Shown: positions 37,089 to 49,700, numbered from the stretch's first letter. The stretch is DNA of 64,000 nt from Anoplolepis gracilipes (GCF_047496725.1 NC_132974.1:4843501-4907500); one strand, 5' to 3'. The notes: generated by a model not told the origin, from the letters alone. Made by a program: numbers and translations.

Positions 37089-40000
37089 TCTATGTAATCG
37101 TTATCATATTTTCGTTACTAATTCTGTTTCAATTTTGCGAAAATAACAGAGCATGATAATGCATTGCAACACCTTTTAAATGTAGAGTTTACTATATTTA
37201 CTACAATATCATTCTTGTTTTTTTTTTTTTATTTTAATGTGAATATTTAAAGATGACGCAAAAATGGTGATTTAAAAAGCTAGATTTGCGCGAGCGACTA
37301 AAGTCTTGGAGCAAAAGGCTCGCGGCTTGATTCGCATAGAATGGTTAATTACATTAACAAACTTTTGCAGTAGTGCTCTCTCCAACGGCATACCTAATCC
37401 GAGACAGAGCGGTCTGTCTCTGCTTTCTGCAACGAAATGAGAAACTCGTCGCCGCAGTCGCGCGACATGGCAACTCTCGGTCTGGCAATTAACACAAGCG
37501 ATTTTTTCGCATTACGCGCAGGTAATTATCATCTGCATTTCAATGCGCGGCGTTAAATGCGATTGCAGTCGATGTATCAACGCGAGCGAAAAGTTTGCTC
37601 GATTAATTAACGCTGAATGCACGCCAGCGAACGTTGTTGTCTACTATATTATTCAACGACGGCGGTATTTTCCTACCCTGTAATGTATATATAAATACAG
37701 ACTTTATCAGAATAGAGAGAGAATAAATATATCAAGGATCCTTTGAAGTGTCAGAGTTTCGCCGGTAAAGTTCCTCTCTGCGCGATATATTTAATATTAA
37801 TATTCTTTGCTTAAGTATTCGCATTAATTATGTACTCGTCATTTGAATTTCTGTTAAATTCTTTATTTAATCTGCTGAGAGGATTAACGGAAAAGTCAAT
37901 CATCGAGTCTACGTTGCTTATCTTTGAGGCTTAAAAATAAACAATCGCGAACGCGTTATTTTCACACGTGTTTCAAGTTCATTTTAGAGGCGGAGACCTA
38001 GCAACTCCAGGTTGAACACCGTAAAAGTTGGCTCGATCGCGCGAGTTTGCCGCCGCGACATGAGGGGAATCAGTTTAGCCCGCAAACGAAGCTCCGTCGG
38101 CCACGGCTCGGCTAATCCTAGATCCGCAAGTAAGTTCACGCCGGGGGTGTAAACCCGAGAATGTTGCGGCTAAGCTACATCCTCCTCGCGTGATATCTTG
38201 CAGCCTGAGAGAAGTCGGTCCGGAAAGGTTTATCTCGATGACATTTGTTCGATACCGTAAAAAATCGCTGCAAACAGCAGGGGAGAGAATGCTGTTGCAA
38301 GGTACGATATATCGAACGTGATAAGAAAAAGCGGATGGCGCGAAAGAAGAGAGTCAGATGCAATGTCCGTTCCCGAACTAGGTGGTCGCCCGAAACCTCT
38401 GGCTCCGGGAGTTCTCATAAAATAACTGGAGTAACTTTTTTACTTTATCATCCGGCCATTCTACGAGCTACTTGAGCGTGCTTGCATACGCGACCGTAGG
38501 TACATAGGTAGATAGGTAGGTAGGTGTAACCGGTATTACATACATACGTAGGTAAGGCACAGCACGCGAACACGCGAGTACGAAAGCGCGATCGAAGTAA
38601 CCTCCCCGTTTCCAGGCCGACATCGTGCGACTCTCTTTGAGGTTTCTCAGTCGTATACATATGTAAGTCGTAAGTACGTCTATGCTTCTTTTCACATTTG
38701 CCGCGCGACTCTGTGGCTAATTAAATATATTTTGTCAGTACGTACATCTCCCTAAAAGCGAGTATTTTTTCGTAAAGAATTTCATGAATCGCGTCGAATG
38801 ATAGTCGAAAAAGAGCGTCGAAAATTGTTTCGATTTCCCAAATTGTCCGACGTTGCGTGCTCAGTGATGTGGAAAGCACCGAATGTGGGCGGTGATAGCC
38901 GATAGGATGCAGAGGGAAGGAAGGGAGGAAGGGTTGCTCTCCCCTAGGAGCGCGTTCATTCCATACAAAGGCGTGAAACGCTTCAACGACGAATACAGAA
39001 ACGGCAAACCGGCAGAATAAAATGTACCGATGCACGTGCAAGCGACTGTCAACCATCATTACACGTCGTGCTCGATTTTTGGCCGCATTTTTTTTCGACT
39101 GTTCGTTCTTTGCCCGTCTCAGCGCCAGGTTTTCTTTGAAAAGTACCGACGTCTACTCTGTCAATTACTGATAAAAACGACGACAGGTTGCGCGGCGCGA
39201 ACGACAGGCTAGAACCGAAACCGGGGACGCGGATGGCGGGCATATAAATTATCACGTCTGGCCGGACGATAAATAACGCGCGACCTCGCTGAGCCCAAAA
39301 ATGCGGCGGCCGTTTTGCCCGACTTAAAACGACGAAAAAAAGGCCGATGATTCCGCGAGAGAACAACCTGCGTGTCATCCGTCTAAACTGCAGAAATCCG
39401 TTGAACGTCCCTCTACATCCTGCTTGTGTAAAGTGATACAATTTTTTTTCCTGCGCGCGATCCGAATCCTTTCTCTACTCCGACATTTTATTGAATAAAG
39501 TGACATTTGAGAAATTTCTTCCTTTACATCGAAATACTTTTGAAAGTCGCCCCCGATATCTCGCGTGGCCTACCTGACGCACGATTTCTCCGGTTATCTC
39601 AATCGTAATGGCGGTGTATTATGGCGGCGAGTCTAACCAGATTCGTAGAGAGATATGATTACGGTAGAAACGAGTTTTTCTTCGCTTGACATGCCGATGA
39701 AATATGATCACGGCAACCAACGTCCGTGAGACGTGGGGGATGTGGGTGTATGCGGCATCGTTCAACGTGCATAATGTCTCATAAAACGCGCGGCGGGATT
39801 ATTTTTCGGGAAACAACGACGGTAGTCGACCGTTTCTATCGCGTCCGGCTGAGAGAACGAGATATTTCATCGTACATTTTTCCCTACGCGCGTTTGTACA
39901 CCAAACACCAAGATTTCTGCAATAAACACGATAGATGCTTACTCGCGTGATATAAATTTTTCTTTATTACATGATATTAAAAATACGGTTGTTTTTAATC

Positions 40001-40781
40001 TGTACACGAAAAGATGTGATTGTTTTTAATATTTATTCATATTCAAGTTTCTTGTATCACTCGTTAGCTACGATTCTTTTAATCTGTTCGAAATCAATAT
40101 TTTATCTATGTCAAAAAATAGCGAAACTGCAGCATTTTTTAAATTAAAAGTACCCGATAAAAAAATCTATATTAGAATCTACTCTTTGTGATGAGTAAGT
40201 TGAAAAATTGAAATTTTGTGTTGCTGTTCTTTGAAACACGATTGCTGCAAGTGATTTCATTTGAAAATTCGCAAAACTATTTTCTGGATGCTGCCAGAGC
40301 CAGCCACCGAGCTCGATGTTCTCTTTATGGCGTCGAAAAATCTATTTATCGTTCGCTTCGCTTGCTTTCGGTTGTCGTGCTGAGGTCGAGCCGTAGAGAA
40401 TCCATTTTACAACGTGATGTAGAAAAGCAGGACGTTGACATACCGCGCGACCGAAAGAACGATAGTGGAAAAGAGAACGAAAACAAAGATGAATAGGGAC
40501 AACTAAAAGAGGAGTACGAAAGAGTAGTCTACGCACCATGTATCTATATACATGTGTACATATATATATATTATAAAAGGTACTGGTGCACACATCATAT
40601 GAAGCCCGCTACGCCGAAACAGAAATGACGTGTGATTTGGAAATATTCGCCGCCTACGTCATCGCGAATTACCGACCAGATCTCGCCTGTTACCGGAACA
40701 CCACCGGCGGCATTTTTCACAATATACGCAGTAAAGTCAGTACACGCCTGTGTAACGCGTAACTCATACACGAAGCCGGCC
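37089..40781. other. Non-coding; possible donor at 38129
   Basis: AT-rich to 37270 and 37680-37930, otherwise CpG-moderate. A CAA|GTAAGT donor-like site has its exon side ending at 38129. A short upstream frame starts at an ATG and reads MRGISLARKRSSVGHGSANP before reaching it; too short to call. A TAGG/TAGA array lies at 38497-38524. A 130-codon minus-strand frame (39049-39441) shows no domain. Confidence 0.45.
38497..38524 (+). repeat. TAGG/TAGA tetranucleotide array
   Basis: Imperfect TAGG, TACA, TAGG, TAGA, TAGG units, similar in unit to the GTAG run near 21175. Confidence 0.88.
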
Positions 40782-40820
40782 AGAAACGCGGGAAAACGCG
40801 GGAAAACGCGGGAAAACGCG
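40782..40820 (+). repeat. 10-bp tandem repeat, three full copies plus partial
   Basis: GGAAAACGCG occurs three times exactly at 40791-40820, preceded by a near-copy at 40782-40790. Each unit carries CpGs. Confidence 0.95.
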
Positions 40821-42968
40821 AGAGCGATTCGTCGAGAGCAAAAGAGAGAGAAGGAAAGAAATAAATGAAAAAAGACACGATCTCGATAGCTACGTTCCCT
40901 CAGCCCGAGAGGGAGGTGCTTCTTTCTACCCTACGAAGACATCGCCACACGGACGAGCGAGCCTCCGAGGAAATCTTCGTAGTCGACCCGGACTGTTTCC
41001 TTTTCCTCGAGTTAGACAGGACAGACGAGACGGATCTGCATTAACTATGAATTTCACCCATCCCCTCTGCTATCACGTGGTCCGTCCGCCGCTTCGACCG
41101 CGTCTTTCTCTCTCCCTTTTTCCCTCGCGACGTCTTTGCCCCTTTCTTGTCGCTCTGCTTTCGATGTCGTTGACACGGAGTGCCAATTTTCCGACCGACC
41201 GATGGATAGAAGCCGAGCGCGTTACGCGAATTAGAAAAAAAAAAAAAAAAAAAAAAAAAGGAGAAAGACAAAAAGCGTCCGTGGATTTCCCCTGCGTGTT
41301 AGCCGAATGCACACCCGTCTATCGACTGTCGAGGAGAATTGCGGAAAACGGAGCTATTGAATTCAGATCGGCATCTCCATTGGGGAAAATAATTCGTTTC
41401 GCATTGATCGCGGCTAACTCTCGTCATTCGTTACTACTAACAGTATGCTAGTTCCGCTAGGTTCCCACAAGTTGGACGAAGTTACGCTTTTCTGAGAATG
41501 AACCGATATTTCGAGTGGATACTTGTGATCAGTAACTCGATGATGGATATTGGCAGGAAACGTGTAACTCGCTCTAATTTTCCATTACCTACTTACTGCT
41601 TTGTTACATTGATCCGGCAACAACGCGCACGTTTTATACATCGTGTCGATACGACATTATCATTTCCCATCGCTGAAACTCGCGTTCAAATCCGGTGAGA
41701 GCTTTCCGACAGTCGAATTAGGATTATGTCGCGACATAATTAATTGGCTGAAATGCCGGGGATGTATCATCGTCATTACGGAGTCAGCGTAAAGCTCGCC
41801 GGATTACCGACTGTGGCGACAGATTACCGCGTAATGATCGCCCAGTTAGCATTGAACCCGGTCATCCGATTCTAAATTCACATTTATTAACATAACGCAA
41901 CGACAAGAAACGCCATGGTGGTTTCGTGTACAACTACAAGAAACTTTTCTAATCTGCAAACGGGCTCGCGAGGCATCGCCTCGTCCGGTCAAGTTTAACG
42001 TAAGCGGTCTTAAAGTCCGTAAAGTACACTCCGTTGCCGTCTCCAAGATTGAGCTTGGCGCCGAAGACTCGTGATCACTTCCATGAAAGTCCAAGCAAAC
42101 CGCACGAACGCGCCAACGATTTGTATTTTTGACGCAAGACATGCGAAACCTCTATAACGCGAAATTGGACTTTCGACGAGTCGAGTTTTAATTGCGAACA
42201 AGGTGTCGTGCTGAGGTAACGCTGACACGTGTTTGCGATACGACGTACACGCAATTTAACGCGATGCGTCATTTAGCCGCCGAGCCGCTCCCTGCTCGAA
42301 ACACGCGTCCTGCTCGTCTCTTTAGGAGACCAGTTAAACGAGCTTTTTTGAGCCTGGCCCTAGGGAACGGCAGTCACGTTGATATCGTTTTCTTTCGTCC
42401 TTTTTCGTGTATTCGACACTCGCGACGCATTAGTAGTCCGTTCTCCTTTTTCCGCTTCCGCGAACATCCTTGAGTATTATATTTTGAATAGAGAATCTTA
42501 CGTATACTTTCACAATAGTTCTTCTCCTTTTCGCGTATTTTTTCGCGCACGTGACGAGAGTCTCTTGTGCGCGCTTACGACAAGATTATTACGATTATAG
42601 CTAATTTCGCGAAACGATTACGCGTATATCGAGAAATCGAGTCGTACGTTTGTCGAAATATTGCAACGTGTCACGAGAATAATAACATACAATTATATAT
42701 ATTTTTTTAAACGGTATCGGTGGTGAACGAGAAACTTTCTACATTGCTATCGATCGAAAGCGTGCGACCGACAGCAGCGTCATAGCTAATAAGTAAACCG
42801 TAATAAATTACGTAGATCCAGAACATTCGTTCGTGCAAAAGGATTATCTCGTCGCGTTTAAATAACGCTCGAGCGGACGAGCGTATCGGAGCTTTCGATC
42901 TGGTTGCGCGACGCGACGCATGCGACTCGATTCTCTTTTATACGCGCGATCGAACGCGAGATACGCGC
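40821..42968. other. CpG-rich block, no gene called
   Basis: Part of the longest GC-rich stretch of the window. Frames up to 134 codons (41047-41451 plus) pass through the A25 run as poly-lysine and are not convincing. No repeat other than the A-run. Confidence 0.5.
41235..41259 (+). repeat. A25 homopolymer
   Basis: 25 uninterrupted A inside GC-rich sequence. Confidence 0.97.
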
Positions 42969-43426
42969 GTGGAAAAGTGGCGCGTCGTTCGGGCTCTCGT
43001 AGATTTCAAGAGTCCTAGGAAGAGAGCACACCCGCGTTGTCCGCGGTCATTGTCCTCGCGCACGAAACGTCCACAACGGAGAATTGTCCATATCACGATC
43101 GGACGAAAGAGTTACTTTAACACTAGAGCATTTTCCGTTGATTTTTACTCACCAGTATTCTGCGCGATAATCGGGTCAATCGCCAGCAACACGACGAGGA
43201 AGATAGGAGTCATATTGACCACCTTCTTTCCCGCCTTTCCTCGGTCACCCGTGATCACTGCACACTTAACACCACAGCAGCGTGCCACCTATGAAAAGAT
43301 AAATCACCTTCGTCATAAACATACCACCTTCATCACTAAGAGGGAGGACGAAGAAAAGCAAGACGACGAGATGACACGTCTTCCTGATGAAGACCTTGCC
43401 GCAAATGTGACACTGGATAATGATTG
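42969..43426 (+). CDS. Candidate coding segment ending at TTG|GTAAGT
   Basis: A plus-strand frame opens before 42969 and runs to a strong donor-like site, TTG|GTAAGT (intron side starts 43427), just before its stop. Within it, ACACCACAG near 43280 is a possible acceptor, making about 43280-43426 the best exon candidate. Its translation is charged and acid-rich, for example KREDEEKQDDEMTRLPDEDL. I do not recognise the protein. On the opposite strand the same bases encode a zinc-knuckle-like IQCHICGKVFIRKT directly after an acceptor-like ATTATCCAG, but the two histidines of a C2H2 finger are absent. Only one strand, or neither, can be an exon. Confidence 0.22.
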
Positions 43427-43744
43427 GTAAGTTCAAAAAACTCCTCTCCTTCGTCGCACATACAGGCGCCGCGAGGAGAAGATTGTTCGGAGGAGAGAGG
43501 AGAACAAATCGGACACGTAAAATTCTCGAGCAGTACGACGTAAACGCGAACAATCCCACTGAGAAATTAGCGTTTTGCTTCTAATTCGAGCAGAAACAAG
43601 AAAGCGTAAGAAGAGTTTGAGCTACGCGTAAAAAAATACTTGTCGTTTCTGGTGCGTTTGCGATATAACTGTACAAAACGACGTAATAACGCGAAAGGGT
43701 CTATTCAGTGGCCGTCGAGGGAAAGTATCGACACACGCCATTTA

Positions 43745-43747
<3 letters not shown>
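43427..43747. other. Spacer between candidate exon and CT array
   Basis: CpG-moderate sequence with nothing recognised. Confidence 0.5.
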
Positions 43748-43780
<33 letters not shown>

Positions 43781-43793
43781 TCTCTCTTTCACA

Positions 43794-43833
<40 letters not shown>
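43748..43833 (+). repeat. (CT)n array, ~86 bp, interrupted
   Basis: Two long CT blocks separated by CCC and TTTCACACA interruptions. It ends about 145 bases before the ATG frame at 43978. CT/GA tracts are common in insect promoters, where GAGA-type factors bind, but that role is only inferred. Confidence 0.96.
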
Positions 43834-43837
<4 letters not shown>

Positions 43838-43977
43838 ATTTCTCTTTGTCTCTTCCTCGTACGCGCTAAAAATATTCCGCGTATATATCGAAAAACAGTC
43901 GGTGCGGGTAATCGTCGGCGTCAGGGAAGAAAGAAACGCGCGTGTTCCTCTGAGCCGGTCGCTGACATCGCGTAATA

Positions 43978-44346
43978 ATGGCTGCGATCGTTGTTCCACT
44001 TTCTCACGATGATTCTCTGTACGTTCTCGCGAGTGAGACTATTTACATTCCTCCACCGTCGTCGTCTGCTCGTGCTCGTTCTTGCCGGTTTAATAGAAGG
44101 ATCAATTTTGGAAAGATGTCACTTCTAGACTGGCCTCCGAAAGGTAGAACGTCGCGATGTATTTCCCAGGAGATAGAAGATATTTCTACTTTACTCTCCC
44201 TCCAACATTTTCCGCTCTCACGTCGTGACTCTTCCTCCTTGTTTCGTTTCGCCAAGTCACTAGTCGTCTTCCTCGCGTCGTTTTCTTCTCTCTCGATACC
44301 GACGGTAGGTGCTAATAAGCTACACACTGCAGCTTCTCGTAGTTGA
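43978..44346 (+). CDS. 122-codon ATG frame, uncertain gene
   Basis: The ATG has A at -3 and G at +4, a good eukaryotic start context. The product begins MAAIVVPLSHDDSLYVLASE and continues serine-rich to a TGA. A GTAGGT donor-like site preceded by CCGACG lies near 44306, so it could be a first coding exon of about 110 residues. I do not recognise a domain; a hydrophobic stretch (SLVVFLASFSSLSI) lies near residues 93-107. A minus-strand frame of 94 codons overlaps it. The nearby (CT)n array would suit a promoter. Evidence is weak. Confidence 0.18.
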   Translation: MAAIVVPLSHDDSLYVLASETIYIPPPSSSARARSCRFNRRINFGKMSLLDWPPKGRTSRCISQEIEDISTLLSLQHFPLSRRDSSSLFRFAKSLVVFLASFSSLSIPTVGANKLHTAASRS

Positions 44347-44544
44347 GAATTCGTACTTGGAAGGTGTAAATGATTATCTGCCGCTTTTTATACCGACTCT
44401 CCTCTGCCGTTCCTCTGTTGACTCTCAAAAATCCCACATTCTTGACTGTGGGTTCTCCTTGCGATTATCTCGACTCTTTCTTCCTGTGATTCCACGACCA
44501 TCCCATATTTTCGCGCGTCGCACGCTCTAAGCCGAGAGCCTTCA

Positions 44545-44571
44545 CGACAAAGCTTTTACTGAGCTTTGTCG
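44545..44571. other. Perfect 10-bp stem, 7-base loop
   Basis: CGACAAAGCT (44545-44554), loop TTTACTG, then AGCTTTGTCG (44562-44571). GC-balanced, in a CpG-rich block. It does not match the histone-mRNA stem-loop, and I know no match. Confidence 0.87.
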
Positions 44572-44765
44572 CGCGAGACGTTGACCCTAGACTCGGCGCT
44601 GACCACGGTTCCGACTCGCGTTACATCCTCCACGTAACTGGTTGTAATTGTTCCTCTCTGCTTTCCCGTAACTTCCACCAGACGGATAGACTTTTCATTT
44701 TCCACCCAATGCTCCTAGCGTTTACGTTATATCCTCTTTTCCTTTGATTTCTCACTAAGCAAATT

Positions 44766-44785
44766 ATATATACATATGTATATAT
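44766..44785. other. 20-bp perfect AT/CATATG palindrome
   Basis: A fully self-complementary 20 bases centred on CATATG. Probably a by-product of AT-rich sequence. Confidence 0.85.
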
Positions 44786-45870
44786 GATGTAATTCCGTTA
44801 ACGGTGAGAAAGTCCGAAAGTGGAATAGCTGGTTTTTGACAACTATAGAGAGAGTACTGTATTGTAACGCGGCCCTTTTTCGCGAAACAATGGCGGAGCG
44901 TTGTAAAATGTAGGAATCTCTCTCGCACTTTCGCCAGGAAATGTGAACGATCCGTTCTGTTTAGCGATCAAGCCGAGTCCAGCAGAGTCGAGCAGAGAAA
45001 TTGTTTCGCGAGAAAGAAAAACGAGACGGGTACGATTAATAGTAGTAGCTCGCGTGTTGATATTTGTAAGGTAGTATTACAGAGGTACATTGCACTCGCG
45101 ACTACGGACTCCTTCGAATCTTGTTCCATGCTACCTCCCTCGTCGCACGCAACGTTACGTTCTTCTCACCATCCAAACTCTGCGAGTATATTTTCCACGG
45201 TGTTTTTCGCTGCATTTGTATATCTTCCAATATGTTGTTTCTCCTTGCACTTGCCGTTTCTTGTCTCCAAAGCCGTGCTCGACGTCGACGGAAAACTTAA
45301 TCTAATTTCTCAAGTTCGTATTTCCAGCCGTCCTTCCCATTCGTGTTGTTTTTTATTTTCCGAAATGTTTTGCGGTTTTTTTTTTAACAGTAATAGATTT
45401 CAACAATCTCTCGTATCTTCTCTACGTCTGCCTCTGCTCGACGCGATACTCTGAATAATGCCGTGTGTTGCGTTTTTCGTACAAAACGCGCAAAAGAATT
45501 AGTCGCCTTCGACAGGCAGACTCGTCTTCGCAGAAGTTTTCACACGTTTTCAGGTTTCAAGGGAAGGAGCAATGACTCGGCGAACGCGAGCCTCGGATTC
45601 CTATCGCGTACTCCCGACTCAATTATAAATTACTCCGGCGAGCGTATGAGACCCCGCGTTAAGGGTAGTTTTCTGAACGCGCGCTGCGGCCTGACTGACT
45701 CACCCCCATGCCCCCCGACAGCACCCCCCACCCCGCTTGCCCGCCGCCGACATTCCTGACGCAGGCGCACCGCCCCTCTCGACCTCGGGATCGCCGTACA
45801 CGTACGAATTCGCGCCAGACCAGATTTTACGACTATCGAGAGATACTCTTGGTTCTCCCTTCTCTTATAC

Positions 45871-45891
45871 TTTTTTTTTTTTTTTTTTTTT
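45871..45891 (+). repeat. T21 homopolymer
   Basis: 21 uninterrupted T inside GC-rich sequence, that is, an A21 on the minus strand. Confidence 0.97.
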
Positions 45892-46698
45892 GTCTTACTG
45901 GACTAAAGTCGCGAGTTACGAGGGAGTTTATGCATTCTTAGATATACGTCGGAATGTAAATCGTGGGAGAACTTATTGGCCTTGGAAATTTTTCAATATC
46001 CTTCGCGACGGTATTTCCATCTCCTCCTCCGTGTATCTCTTCTTCTATCCGTTAATATTCTTATTAAAGTGACGATATAAAAAATGATTTTTTTCTCGCA
46101 GAGAGAGAGAGAGAAATATGCGCGTTATAACTAACAGTTCTCTATCTCAGAGAGTGCGCTTCTCAAATTGATCGCAAATCATATCTCCTGCGAATTGTTA
46201 GCGGCACTGTTACACGAGCGAGATGAGAGCGAGAAACGGGAGCATTTGAGAGAGCCGAAGAAAGGGAAGAAGATAGCCGCGAGTTAGGTAGGGGGTTGGT
46301 TTCGGCGTTGGTTTAAAAGCGACGCATGCGTCTCCCGCATAAGGGGATGTCCGGGGTGAGCTGCCTGCCGTACTCCGGCCGACGTATCGCAGTTTCTGGC
46401 TTGATGTTTGTCCGCGTGGTACTCCCAGGGACGGCTGTGCTCGTGGCAACCCACGAGGGTACCTCTTGAAGAAATCTCTCGCGCAAAGAAAGTTAACAAA
46501 GAAGGGATAAAAGAAAAAAGCGAGAAGGAATGGGGAGAGATATGAAAAAAGGGAGGAAGAACAAAGAAAAACTCGGTAAAGGAGAAATTATCTACGGTGA
46601 TCACGATCTGCCACGCTTGCGCCTTCTTGCTTCGAGAGATAGTCCGGAGTCTTTCCCTTCTTTCTTTCGCGCCAACACTTGGACTCTTCGTCGTCCAG

Positions 46699-46772
46699 TC
46701 GTGGAACTCAAGAGACTCCTGGGAATCTTACATGGAAGATGGACTCGGTGGGACCGATCGTTTTTTCAACAG
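46699..46772 (+). CDS. Candidate exon ending at perfect CAG|GTAAGT
   Basis: The sequence CAACAG|GTAAGTG is the consensus 5' splice site, with the exon side ending at 46772. An acceptor-like CTCTTCGTCGTCCAG ends at 46698, giving a 74-base exon; alternatively this is the end of a longer first exon. All three frames are open. One carries an ATG read as MEDGLGGTDRFFN, another an ATG in better context read as MDSVGPIVFST. Joined to the 43426 donor, the phase-compatible frame reads RGTQETPGNLTWKMDSVGPI. Sequence turns sharply AT-rich just after the donor, as at the start of an intron. Product not recognised. Confidence 0.25.
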
Positions 46773-49700
46773 GTAAGTGCCGTGACGCGTTTACATGTAC
46801 ATATGTCAGTGTGTATCCGTCCACGTGTGCGTTTGAAAGCTACAAACTGAATTTCTCATTGTACTAAAATATTACGCAACAATTGTCCTGACATAAAAGT
46901 GTAAACTAAACAAATTTACATTAAAGCAATTGGCGAAGATTCATATTTTTACAATGTCTAATAATATCTTTTGAAAAAATGATATACAGCTGTAATCTTA
47001 AATAAATAAAATAATACGATATCATTTAAAAAGTAGAATTAGTAATTAAATATTATAAATGACTAATCAACAAGAATCTTTATTTTAATAATCATAAAGT
47101 CAAAAATATAATTATACACCATCATTAACTTCATTATTATTATTATATATCGTTCCATTTACCTGAAGATTTCGATAAAAGTAAGCTTGAAAATTGGTCA
47201 AAATTTCTGTATTGAAATATGAAATGCCAGTTTACAAGCAATTAATTATTTGTTAATTGGTCAATGTTTACGGCATCGCTGCGGAAGTTAATTTATGCTC
47301 TTTTATGCTTTTATTTCGCGTTCTCTTGTTACGGCCAGCTGTACCTTTAGTGCTACCTCTCTCTCTCATCACTTCTGTCATTCCCCTTCGACCACTAGCC
47401 CCAGCATACTGACTCACTTCCGCAATGGATGCGCATTTGCAAATGCGTTGGGTCAGCACGCGACTGTTTTGCATATGCCAGTATATATCAAATTCTTTGA
47501 ACATGATATATCAGCGTGAATAAAAACGTTATTTTGCTAAAATCTCGCGTTAACTTGATGAATATATCAGTGCTCAGATAAAAATAAAAGCAAATAATTA
47601 TTAATAAATTTTGATATGCAGGTGTTCCATTATCTTTTTACACAATCTTCCAAATTATTCATTGTTCGATAAAATTTATTTTCACTGAACTACATCGAGG
47701 AATATGCAACCAACAATTACATATTTTCTTCTTAAAAACAACTGTGTTTTCTTTATACCAATTGATTCTCTCCTTATTATTTGTGCATAAAAATATTGAG
47801 TCAAGGTAAATAAAACAATGTATATTTTACGAGAAATATTTCATACCATTAGTTTATGGAAAATTATGTCAAATTAAAATATGAAATATCTCGTTCGTAA
47901 ATTATTCAATTTTTAAACTATATAATTTTTCGCATATTACGAAGAATCGATTTCTATAAAAAAATTAGCACGATTCTATTAAAAAAAAAAAAAAACCAAA
48001 AAACTGGAACAGCCTTCAAATCTCCAAAGTGCTTCTCCCAGACAGAACTTGTATAGTATAATAATAAGATGTCCCTCTCGAAACAGAGTAAGTTTTATTT
48101 GAAAATTTTTCAAACAACGAATAGTTCGAGAAATAATTGCGTGGAAAGATTATAATGAGACACCTTGTAAAATAAGCATGTGTAACGCATGATAAATCGA
48201 GAATTTTATAATAATACATATAGACAAGGTTAGCCATGTAGATATCTATGTCTAATATCCATGACATGATTTATAACCATTCACGTTTTAAATATGTATA
48301 TATCCACTGAATATTTTTAAATAATAACTTTCACAGTTTTCTATTAATTTTCCTTATCTAAATAAAATTTAAAAATTTTTGGCATTTCATAATAGAAGTG
48401 TCGAAATATTAATAAATTTAAACGCAACTACCTACACTTTCTACGATGTTCAATAATACAGATAATAATCGACGTATATGGTTTAATCGATCCGACCATT
48501 AATGTCAGTGTAGGCGGTTCATTAGAGCCATCATAAACGTGAAACAATTATACATTAGCAACATAATTCGAGTTTAGGGACATGAAATATTTGATAAATG
48601 CCCTATGGAAAATATTTATTAGGCAGCGTAGAGCATCAGATCCGCCTGTCTTCATCATCTATACGGGAACTTTACTCATAAATCGAACGCCGTTTAAAAT
48701 TGCAAATAAAGTCGAACGACAGTAAAGTGAGTGTCGAGAGCTTAATGTAGAAATATGCGCGAAAGCGCGAGCTCGCTCACGCGCTGGCCAATGCAAAAAT
48801 TAAGGAAAGAAGGAAAAGAAAAAAAATATAAAAATGTGTCTCTCTTGCGCCGCGCGTAGTCGAGAACCAGGGAAATGCGCTCGCCGTTCTCGGTGATAAT
48901 AAAAAATTCTAAGATGGGCATAACTTAATTTAATACCGTGGCCGGTGCGCCGTTGCCCGATGATAAATCTCTCGGTATCCTTCCCGCCTCCTGTTCCGGC
49001 TCTTTTCGTCCATGCTGAAATCTTCCCCTTCGTTCTTCTCTCGCCCCGAACAAAAGATAACAACCGGAATAAGAGTAACCGGAAAGCACGGCGGTCGAGC
49101 ACGGCGGTAGGTCTTAATTCAAGACAAGAAGACAAGGTACGAACGTGCACGGAAATGACGAAGAATAACTCGGGGCAAGGGGTTAACAGGATAAAAATCG
49201 ACAATTGTCGCGCTAGTCCATAATTAAGTTCTTGGCAGATTCAAGTGATTGAGTTAATATTCAATATACTAATTAAGTTCAATGAAATAAATTATAATTA
49301 TAAAATCATGTATATACAGTGCTGCCGTTCGTTCGGAATTTAAATAAAAGTCAAAATACGTCGTATTGTTGAATATGGTAAATTTCAGTTACAAAATGCA
49401 TTGAAAGATATTATTTTTAATACTTAGCATTATTTATTAATATATCTTTTTAAAAAATAAAAATATTCGGGCAATAAGTACAAATAAATAATTTAACTTA
49501 ACGCTATCTTTTCTATACATATATCTAAGAATGTATATAAGCTCTTGGCTGAGTTATATATAAATGAAATCATAAAAAAACAGCTATTGATTCATACTTT
49601 ATATTGTACTTTTTTCATAGTTCCTATTTTCATCGAAAAATTAATAACAAATAAATTGGCATTTACGATATCCGAAATTCATAATCAAGCAAGCTCGAGC

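Larger units (their letters stand above)
44347..46698. other. CpG-rich block, several uncertain frames
   Basis: Frames of 70-110 codons occur on both strands (45128-45454, 45463-45759 and 45737-46072 plus; 46284-46604 minus). None has a recognised domain. An excellent acceptor-like sequence (TTTTTTTCTCGCAG, ending 46101) is followed by a GA run and then in-frame stops in all readings I tried. Inverted repeats at 44545-44571 and 44766-44785 are listed separately. Confidence 0.45.

Noticed and set aside
41675..41700. GTTCAAATCC resembling a tRNA B box
   Set aside because: The flanking bases do not pair as a T-arm stem and no cloverleaf can be drawn upstream.
44545..44571. Stem-loop considered as a histone mRNA 3' element
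   Set aside because: The stem and loop sequence do not match the histone consensus and no histone frame precedes it.
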